NCBI GenBank assembly: GCA_905203455.1
Contig: CAJKVX010000011.1
Span: 1-19,580 of the forward strand
DNA length: 19,580 nt
Direction: 5' to 3'
From: an uncultured Eubacteriales bacterium
GTDB lineage: Bacteria; Bacillota; Clostridia; Christensenellales; UBA1242
The notes under the pieces were generated by a model that saw only the letters and a program-made list of their open reading frames with translations, did not search any database and was not told the DNA's origin. This document shows, one piece after another, positions 13,941 through 19,580 of the stretch. Numbering within the stretch: position 1 is the stretch's first letter; each line of letters opens with the position of its first letter. A program made the translations under genes and the position numbers.

Positions 13941-13965
13941 AAAAAAAACTCTCAAACTGAGAGTT
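13941..13965 (-). terminator. Terminator overlapping the valS stop codon
   Basis: AACTCTCA (13947-13954), loop AAC, TGAGAGTT (13958-13965), followed on the minus strand by a T run (13941-13948). The stem includes two bases of the valS TAA (13964-13966), so the ribosome finishing valS would cover the hairpin. Confidence 0.88.
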
Positions 13966-16387
13966 AATTTTCTTCATTTATAATTTTTCCCATTTCAATT
14001 TTTGGGGTTCCCTTTTTAAATTCAAGGGTGCAAATTCCCGTTACCGCCATTATGTCATCTTGAACACTTTTTGCAAACTCAACATCACCAACTTCAACTG
14101 TTGCACTTTCAATTTTTGTTTTCAAACTTAACTTGTTTTCACTTTTAAACTGCCTTGCAAGCCCAACAATCTCTTCAATTTCATTGCCTTTTGAAATAAT
14201 GTCTTTACAATTTTCTAATTTAATTGGTTCAAGCACTGATAAATGAATGCTTTTATACCTTTTAAATTTAACAAAATATGCCTGGTAAATTTCTTCTGTT
14301 ATGTGTGGCATGGTTATTGCAAACAACTGCAAAACCCCATAAAGAACATTAAAGCACGCCCACTGTGCTGATTCCTTTGCATCAAGGCCGTAAACCTCAG
14401 GCTTATAAAGTCTGTTTTTGGCAATTTCAATGTAGTTATCACAAAAATCCCAGAAAAACTTTTCAACTTCTGCCTTAGCATAACCCATTTCAACTTCATG
14501 GTAAAACTCAACCGTTTTATTGTAAGTTTGGTTAAACTTTTGCATTATATATAAATCCATTGGTAAAATTTTTGCAGGCTTTGCAGGCTTGTAATCTTCA
14601 AGAAATGAAAGAACAAATCTTGAAGCATTCCAAATTTTGTTTAAAAGTTTGGCACCATCTTTAAGCCCATCATCAGTAAACATAACATCTCTGCCGTAAG
14701 CCCCGTTTGCACACCAATATCTCATCACATCAGCCCCAAATGACGCAACTAAATCATCAACCTTCATTTTAGAGTTTGCAAGATGTTTGCTAATTTTAAT
14801 GCCTTTATCTGCCATAACCCAGCCGTTAACAATAAGTTTTTTCCAAGGCAGGCTGTTGTTGTGGTAATAAGCCTTAATAATGGTTCTTAGGCACCAAGTG
14901 TTAATTATATCTCTTCCGCAAAACCTCATATCCATTGGAATTAACTTTTTGCACCCCTCTTCATCATCAGCCCAGTTGCAGTTGATTTGCGGGGTAAGAC
15001 TGCTTGTTGCCCAAGTGTCAAGCACATCAACCTCAGGCTCAAAATCTTGACTTCCACACTCACATTTATCTTTTGGGCTTTGTGTTAACGGGTTAACAGG
15101 CAAATCTTCAAGCCTTGCAAAAACAGGTTTTCCACATTTTTTGCAATACCACACAGGAAACGGAACGCCAAAATATCTTTGCCTTGAAATTGACCAATCT
15201 TGGTTAAGATTGTTAACCCAAGCAATATATCTTGTTTTCATGCTGTGCGGAAACCAGTTAAGTTCATCTCCAAGTTCAAGCCATTTTTGTTTAAGTGCAT
15301 TTGTTGATGTTGTGATAAACCATTGCTTTTTAGACAAATATTCAATAGGTTCATCACACCTCTCATGCACTTTAACAGAGTGCACAATTTCCTTTTGGTC
15401 AAACAAATAACCTTGTTCTTTTAAGTCTTTAATAATTTCCTTTCTTGCGTCACCTGACTTCAACCCCTCATATTTTCCTGCAAGGCTTGTCATTTTTCCG
15501 CCATCATCAATTGCCTGTTTTAAAGGCAAGTTATATTCCTTCCACCACATAACATCAGTTTGGTCGCCAAAGGTGCAACACATAACAACACCTGTTCCTT
15601 TATCAATTCCAACTTTGCTGTCAGTTAAAATTTCAACTTCGTTTTGTTCAAAAAGCGGAACTTTAACTTTTTTGCCAACAAATTTAGCAAATCTTTTATC
15701 TTCTGGGTTAACAAAAATGGCAACGCACGCAGGCAAAAACTCTGGTCTTGTGGTTGCAATAGGAATGGTGCCACTTCCGTCTGCAAGTTTAAAGTTTAAA
15801 TAATTAAACACACTTGGAAGTTCTTTGTCTTCAAGTTCAGCGGTAGCAACACTGGTGTGACATTTCGTGCACCAAGGTGAAGGTTTATCACTTCTGTAAG
15901 CAATGCCAGCCTTAGCAAGTTCAATAAATGATTTTTGACTGGTTTTTTGGCTTTTAGCATCAATTGTGTTGTAACTTAAATTTAAATCACAAGACATTCC
16001 AGTTTTAATCATAACTTCTTTATATTTCTCGTTATATTCACTTACTAAATCAAGGGCAATTTTAGTAAACTCTTCCCTTGGCATGGTGTGAGCCCTGATT
16101 CCCTTTTTCTTTTCAACCAACAATTCAGTTGGAAGCCCATTATTATCAAACCCAATTGGATAAAACAGGTTTTTCCCTTGCATGCGTTCAAACCTTGCAA
16201 TCATGTCTGCTTGGCTGAAACCCGAAATGTGCCCAATGTGAAGTTCACCACTAACAGTTGGTGGCGGAGTGTCAATTGAAAATGAAGGTTTGTTTGAATT
16301 TTCATCAAACTTGTAAACCCCATTTTCTTGCCAAAATTTTTGCCACTTTGGTTCAACTTCACTAAAATTATATTTCTTATCTAACAT
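13964..16387 (-). CDS. valS: Valyl-tRNA synthetase, short type-2 form
   Basis: Charges tRNA(Val) with valine (class I, with an editing domain). The 807 residues are shorter than common bacterial ValRS (about 880-950) and lack the C-terminal coiled-coil arm. TPPPTVSGELHIGH (40-53) carries the HIGH motif. The editing domain has TTRPEFLPACVA (212-223) and GTGVVMCCTFGDQTDV, which resemble the archaeal/rickettsial type-2 group. Cys pairs at PWCTKC and YCKKC...CECG suggest zinc sites. The KMSKS loop reads KISKH (531-535). The start at 16387 follows AAGGAG; an extension to 16414 only overlaps the upstream gene. No T-box leader is present. It is probably the only ValRS, but a second copy elsewhere cannot be excluded. 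Confidence 0.95.
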   Translation of the reverse strand: MLDKKYNFSEVEPKWQKFWQENGVYKFDENSNKPSFSIDTPPPTVSGELHIGHISGFSQADMIARFERMQGKNLFYPIGFDNNGLPTELLVEKKKGIRAHTMPREEFTKIALDLVSEYNEKYKEVMIKTGMSCDLNLSYNTIDAKSQKTSQKSFIELAKAGIAYRSDKPSPWCTKCHTSVATAELEDKELPSVFNYLNFKLADGSGTIPIATTRPEFLPACVAIFVNPEDKRFAKFVGKKVKVPLFEQNEVEILTDSKVGIDKGTGVVMCCTFGDQTDVMWWKEYNLPLKQAIDDGGKMTSLAGKYEGLKSGDARKEIIKDLKEQGYLFDQKEIVHSVKVHERCDEPIEYLSKKQWFITTSTNALKQKWLELGDELNWFPHSMKTRYIAWVNNLNQDWSISRQRYFGVPFPVWYCKKCGKPVFARLEDLPVNPLTQSPKDKCECGSQDFEPEVDVLDTWATSSLTPQINCNWADDEEGCKKLIPMDMRFCGRDIINTWCLRTIIKAYYHNNSLPWKKLIVNGWVMADKGIKISKHLANSKMKVDDLVASFGADVMRYWCANGAYGRDVMFTDDGLKDGAKLLNKIWNASRFVLSFLEDYKPAKPAKILPMDLYIMQKFNQTYNKTVEFYHEVEMGYAKAEVEKFFWDFCDNYIEIAKNRLYKPEVYGLDAKESAQWACFNVLYGVLQLFAITMPHITEEIYQAYFVKFKRYKSIHLSVLEPIKLENCKDIISKGNEIEEIVGLARQFKSENKLSLKTKIESATVEVGDVEFAKSVQDDIMAVTGICTLEFKKGTPKIEMGKIINEEN

Positions 16388-16397
16388 CTTTTTCTCC

Positions 16398-16598
16398 TTA
16401 AAACAAACTAACAACTAAAAATATTAACGCCGAAAACGCACACACAATAAAGCCAATAATCCTAATTTTAAGTGCTCTGCGTTCCCGCTCCTCTGCTTTG
16501 TATTTATGCTCAGGCACAAACACTTTTGCCCCAATAACCAAAACAAACCCAACCACAAGCACAACTAACGCAATAATTCTAAAAATCAGTTTTGCCAT
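16398..16598 (-). CDS. Small membrane protein with two helices (66 aa), upstream of valS
   Basis: No function recognised. Two hydrophobic segments (about 4-28 and 45-66) flank a basic/charged loop containing HKYKAEERERRALKIR, giving a hairpin membrane protein with the loop most likely cytoplasmic. TAGGAG lies 7 bases before the ATG. Its stop codon overlaps the valS ribosome site (TAAGGAG) and is 10 bases before the valS start, so the two are on one transcript and translation is likely coupled. Whether the pairing matters for valS or is only a shared promoter is not known. Confidence 0.82.
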   Translation of the reverse strand: MAKLIFRIIALVVLVVGFVLVIGAKVFVPEHKYKAEERERRALKIRIIGFIVCAFSALIFLVVSLF

Positions 16599-16629
16599 TT
16601 GTTCTCCTAACTAACTGAAAATATATATA

Positions 16630-16657
16630 ATTATACAAAAATTTCACCCAAAATCAA
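16630..16657 (-). promoter_or_regulatory. Promoter of the membrane-protein/valS unit
   Basis: Minus strand TTGATT (16652-16657), 16 bases, TATAAT (16630-16635). The predicted leader before the small membrane protein is only about 25 bases and includes its ribosome site. Confidence 0.65.
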
Positions 16658-16799
16658 TAATAATCAATAAATAAAACCAAATAAAAATTTTAATTTTGCT
16701 ATCTTTTCTTTAAAAATAAAACCATTTTTTAATAAAAGCCACTTAACCTGATAAAAAATCTAAAACAAACCCCACGCTAAAACCCAAAAACCTAAACTC

Positions 16800-16897
16800 T
16801 GTTAATACTATCTGCCTTGTTATCTTCTTTTTACGCTCTGCCCTTCACTTATTCACCCTGCACCACCCTTTTTTCATAAAATGAAGTGTTAATACTA
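16800..16897 (+). repeat. Pair of 11-bp direct repeats upstream of the importer
   Basis: TGTTAATACTA is present at 16800-16810 and 16887-16897, offset by 87 bases (about eight helical turns). The second copy is next to the ribosome site of the lipoprotein gene. A regulator-binding role is possible but unproven. Confidence 0.5.
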
Positions 16898-16918
16898 AAA
16901 AGGAGGTTAACAAAAAAA

Positions 16919-17908
16919 GTGAAAAAAATCGTTACCATTTTTCTATCAATTCTTATGGTATTTTCAATTTGTTTAGTTGGCTGTAAAAGCAGTAAAGACA
17001 CAATAAGACTAAACGAAGTTACTCACAGTGTTTTTTACGCGCCTTTATATGTTGCAATAAATAAAGGCTATATGGAAGAAGAAGGAATAAAAATTGAGCT
17101 TAACAGTGGTCAAGGAAGCGATGTTAGCATGGCTGCCCTGCTTTCAGGCAATGCCGATGTTGCCCTGCTTGGTCCTGAAACAGTTGTGTATGTTCACGCT
17201 GAGGGCTCAACCAACCACCCAATGATTTTTGGTCAGCTTACAAAAAGAGATGGGTCTTTTTTGGTTTCAAGAACAAAAATTGACAATTTTGATTGGAAAA
17301 CAAGCCTTGAAAACAAAACTGTAATTGCAGGAAGGCGTGGCGGAATGCCTGCCATGACTTTTGAATGGTTGTGCAACCAAAACTCTTTATATAACGGAAC
17401 AAACATAACGCTTGACCTTGAAACTGCATTTGGTGCAATGGTTCCAACCTTCCAAGGTGGCAAAGGAGATTTCTGCACAATGTTTGAGCCAACAGCAACC
17501 GAATACCAAAACGCTGGTCTTGGATATATTGTTGGGTCTGTTGGTGAATATAGCGGTGAAATTCCTTACACAGTTTTCATGGCATCAAGAAACTTCATGA
17601 GCAAAAATCCAGATAAAATTAAAGGGTTTTTAAGAGCAATTGAAAAGGCATATAACTTCATTATGACAAGTTCAGATGACGAAGTTGCAGAGGCGCTTTT
17701 GCCTTCATTTGATGGTTCAACCAAAGAGTCTCTTGCAATTGCAGTTGCAAGTTACAAATCAATTGACGCATGGATGGCAACCCCAGCAATGACAGAAGCA
17801 AGTTACAGAAGACTTCTTGAAGTTTTAAGACATTCAGGAACTCTTAGTGAAGATGCAGTTGTAAACTTCAGTGATGTTGTTGACAATAGTTTTGCACTTT
17901 CAATTTAA
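16919..17908 (+). CDS. ABC importer substrate-binding lipoprotein, SsuA/TauA/NMT1 family
   Basis: Extracytoplasmic binding protein of the nitrate/sulfonate/taurine/thiamine-precursor (NMT1/THI5-like) group; the ligand cannot be fixed from sequence. At 329 residues it starts with a lipoprotein signal (KK, hydrophobic stretch, lipobox LVGC with the lipidated C22). The mature part shows family features: HSVFYAPLYVAINKGYMEEEGIKIEL, the segment SMAALLSGNADVALLGPE, and GRRGGMPAMTFEWL. The start is GTG at 16919, 12 bases after AGGAGG. An earlier in-frame GTG (16886) would translate through the ribosome site and weaken the signal peptide. It is the first gene of a three-gene operon, with 18 bases to the ATPase gene. 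Confidence 0.9.
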   Translation: MKKIVTIFLSILMVFSICLVGCKSSKDTIRLNEVTHSVFYAPLYVAINKGYMEEEGIKIELNSGQGSDVSMAALLSGNADVALLGPETVVYVHAEGSTNHPMIFGQLTKRDGSFLVSRTKIDNFDWKTSLENKTVIAGRRGGMPAMTFEWLCNQNSLYNGTNITLDLETAFGAMVPTFQGGKGDFCTMFEPTATEYQNAGLGYIVGSVGEYSGEIPYTVFMASRNFMSKNPDKIKGFLRAIEKAYNFIMTSSDDEVAEALLPSFDGSTKESLAIAVASYKSIDAWMATPAMTEASYRRLLEVLRHSGTLSEDAVVNFSDVVDNSFALSI

Positions 17909-17926
17909 AATTCAAAGGAGAAAATT

Positions 17927-18682
17927 ATGAACACAATACTTACACTAAAAGATATTAGCCTAACTTATCACACCAAGCAAAATGAAACCTTGGCGCTTCG
18001 AGACTTAACTTTTGGGGTAGGTGAAAGTGAATTTATCAGTCTTGTTGGCCCTAGTGGTTGTGGCAAAACAACAATTTTAAGTCTTGTGGCTGGAATTTTA
18101 AAACCCACAAGTGGAGAGATTGAATTAAAAGGAGAAAAAATCACAAAACCCACCACAAGAGTTGGTTATATGTTTCAACGAGATAATCTGTTTGAATGGT
18201 TAAATATTTACAAAAATGTTACAATTGGCCTTACCATTCAACACAAAAACACAAAAGAAAATCAAGAAAAAGTGAATGCCCTGCTTGAAAAATATGGTTT
18301 AAGTGAATTTAAAAAATACCACCCTAACCAACTTTCTGGTGGAATGAGGCAACGAGTTGCGCTTATAAGAACTCTTGCAACCGACCCTGAAATTCTGCTT
18401 CTTGACGAACCTTTTTCAGCCCTTGATTATCAAACAAGGCTTAATGTGCAGGATAATGTTTATGAAATTATTAAAAGCGAAAAGAAAACGGCAATTCTTG
18501 TTACTCATGATATTTCAGAAGCCATTGCTATGTCTGACAAAGTAATAGTTTTAACCAGCAGACCTGCAAAAGTTAAAAAAATTATTGAACTTGATTTTGA
18601 TAAATCTCTTACCCCGTTTGAACGCCGAAAAGATGAGAAGTTCCACCTTTATTTCAACGAAATTTGGGAGGAACTTACATGA
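17927..18682 (+). CDS. ABC importer ATP-binding protein, SsuB/TauB family
   Basis: Energises the importer. The 251-residue protein has all ATPase motifs: Walker A GPSGCGKTT (41-49), the Q-loop glutamine in YMFQRDNL (Q84), signature LSGGMRQR (136-143), Walker B ILLLDEPF (156-163), D-loop SALD (164-167) and switch H194. The FQRDNLFEW...NV pattern is usual for the nitrate/sulfonate/taurine group. AAAGGAG precedes the ATG. Its stop overlaps the permease start (ATGA), and the permease ribosome site lies inside this gene. Confidence 0.94.
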   Translation: MNTILTLKDISLTYHTKQNETLALRDLTFGVGESEFISLVGPSGCGKTTILSLVAGILKPTSGEIELKGEKITKPTTRVGYMFQRDNLFEWLNIYKNVTIGLTIQHKNTKENQEKVNALLEKYGLSEFKKYHPNQLSGGMRQRVALIRTLATDPEILLLDEPFSALDYQTRLNVQDNVYEIIKSEKKTAILVTHDISEAIAMSDKVIVLTSRPAKVKKIIELDFDKSLTPFERRKDEKFHLYFNEIWEELT

Positions 18683-19485
18683 AAAAAATTTATTCAACCG
18701 AGCACAAAAAATTCTTACGAAAATTAAGACTAGGCATTTTTGGAGTTCACACTTCAAGAATATTACTTTTAATTGCAATATTTGCGTTATGGGAAATTGT
18801 TGCAAACGCAGGAATTGTTGACCCATTTATAACAAGCAGCCCATCACGAATAATCTCAGCCCTTGGTGAACTTCTTGCAACAGGCAATTTGTTTATGCAC
18901 ACATGGGTTACTGTTTATGAAACCCTTATTGCCTTTTTAATTAGCACCGTGGTTGGATTTGTGGTTGCTGTTATTTTATTTCTTATTCCCCCTGTAAGAA
19001 AGGTTCTTGAACCCTATTTAGTTGTTTTAAATTCATTACCCAAAATTGCCCTTGGCCCTCTTATTATTGTTTGGGTTGGCGCTGGCATTAAAGCCACCAT
19101 TACCATGGGGATTTTAATTTGCGTTGTTGTTACAACAATTTCAATTTTAAATGGATTTTTAACCGTTAGTGAAGAAAAGGTTAAACTTTTAAAAACAATG
19201 GGTGCAAACACTTTTCAAATTTTGTTTAAACTTATTCTTCCGTCAAACCTTCCTAACATAATTTCAGTTCTAAAAATTAATGTTGGACTTAGTTGGGTTG
19301 GAGTAATCATGGGAGAATATCTAAACAGCAGTGCAGGCTTAGGATATTTAATTGTTTATGGCGGGCAAGTGTTTAAACTTGACTTAGTTATGGCTGCAAT
19401 TGTAGTTCTGTGCATTTGTGCAAGTTTAATGTATTTTCTTATTGCAGGCATTGAAACATATATAAACAAAAAACATAACAAATAA
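18679..19485 (+). CDS. ABC importer permease, SsuC/TauC family
   Basis: Membrane component of the importer, probably a homodimer. The 268 residues show about six membrane helices and the BPD-transporter motif (EEKVKLLKTMGANTFQILFK, then ILPSNLPNIISVLKINVG) that docks on the ATPase. The N-terminal helix region ALWEIVANAGIVDPFITSSPS is typical for SsuC/ThiX-like permeases. The start is ATG at 18679, overlapping the ATPase stop by 4 bases, with GGGAGG 7 bases upstream; an earlier in-frame TTG at 18664 is less likely. No enzyme gene for sulfonate, nitrate or thiamine metabolism is linked, so the substrate stays open. Confidence 0.94.
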   Translation: MKKIYSTEHKKFLRKLRLGIFGVHTSRILLLIAIFALWEIVANAGIVDPFITSSPSRIISALGELLATGNLFMHTWVTVYETLIAFLISTVVGFVVAVILFLIPPVRKVLEPYLVVLNSLPKIALGPLIIVWVGAGIKATITMGILICVVVTTISILNGFLTVSEEKVKLLKTMGANTFQILFKLILPSNLPNIISVLKINVGLSWVGVIMGEYLNSSAGLGYLIVYGGQVFKLDLVMAAIVVLCICASLMYFLIAGIETYINKKHNK

Positions 19486-19513
19486 TTAATAGAAAATAGT
19501 AAACAATTTAATA

Positions 19514-19539
19514 AAAAATAACTTAATAACCATTAAGTT
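19514..19539 (-). terminator. Possible terminator at the right end
   Basis: AACTTAAT (19520-19527), AACC loop, ATTAAGTT (19532-19539). The T-rich tract follows the stem only on the minus strand, so it would serve a gene entering from beyond the right edge. It is AT-only apart from one pair and therefore weak. The remaining sequence to 19580 shows no gene. Confidence 0.4.
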
Positions 19540-19580
19540 GCCCTTATGAATATGAAATTATTAAATTAACAACTAAACAC

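Larger units (their letters stand above)
16599..16918. other. 320-bp divergent intergenic region between the valS unit and the ABC importer
   Basis: No gene is seen. The left part holds the valS-unit promoter. From about 16740 to 16880 the plus strand is unusually pyrimidine- and C-rich (runs such as ACCCCACGC and CACCCTGCACCACCC). TGTTAATACTA occurs twice (16800-16810 and 16887-16897). The short palindrome TTCATAAAATGAA (16873-16885) precedes the importer ribosome site. I found no convincing riboswitch and no clear sigma-A promoter for the importer. Confidence 0.6.

Noticed and set aside
16741..16790. Possible TPP riboswitch (AACCTGAT present upstream of an importer of the thiamine-precursor/sulfonate family)
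   Set aside because: The other essential conserved element (CTGAGA) and the closing helices are missing on the plus strand.
16785..16870. Structured RNA on the minus strand (G-rich)
   Set aside because: No stable long stems or known riboswitch motifs could be drawn by eye; only composition is unusual.
1..19580. CRISPR arrays, tRNA or rRNA genes, insertion sequences, prophage or toxin-antitoxin genes
   Set aside because: No repeat-spacer pattern, cloverleaf, transposase or phage-like gene was seen on either strand.

Overview
The window is a low-GC (roughly one third G+C by eye) stretch of an endospore-forming Firmicute, most likely an uncultured clostridium. The evidence is the sporulation set spo0A, spoIIR, a SipL-like SPOCS/LysM protein, spmA and spmB, together with veg, Firmicute-type RicT, strong GGAGG ribosome sites and U-tract terminators. 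A species cannot be named from the sequence alone.

Left part (1-5733). Minus-strand genes follow the order of the Bacillus region holB-ricT(yaaT)-trmN6(yabB)-tatD-rsmA. Two changes stand out: a 2[4Fe-4S] ferredoxin gene is wedged between ricT and trmN6, and spmA-spmB sits on the opposite strand between trmN6 and tatD. The holB gene carries an exact 10-bp tandem duplication (4871-4890) that shifts the frame and removes the conserved C-terminus of the clamp-loader delta' subunit. The lost C-terminus is still readable in the next frame.

Middle (5734-9634). greA has a perfect consensus promoter. It is divergent from an 88-aa protein of unknown function whose promoter abuts its start codon. A class-3-like aldehyde dehydrogenase follows, then a 366-aa protein that looks like a decayed or repurposed Rho factor: Rho N-terminal domain, AT-hook, OB-like region and Walker-B-like segment, but no Walker A and no C-terminal end.

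Sporulation block (9700-13720). spoIIR, the SPOCS/LysM protein (with a good sigma-E-like promoter), veg, a double zinc-knuckle protein with a very acidic tail, and spo0A (a perfect 0A box lies upstream). Almost every gene has its own terminator.

Right part (13964-19485). A short, type-2 valyl-tRNA synthetase is translationally linked to a small membrane protein and has no room for a T-box leader. A 320-bp divergent region follows, then a three-gene ABC importer of the nitrate/sulfonate/taurine/thiamine-precursor family (lipoprotein, ATPase, permease).

The two strongest leads are the holB frameshift by tandem duplication and the Rho-like protein without an ATP-binding loop. Next come the apparently leaderless mRNAs for holB and the 88-aa gene.
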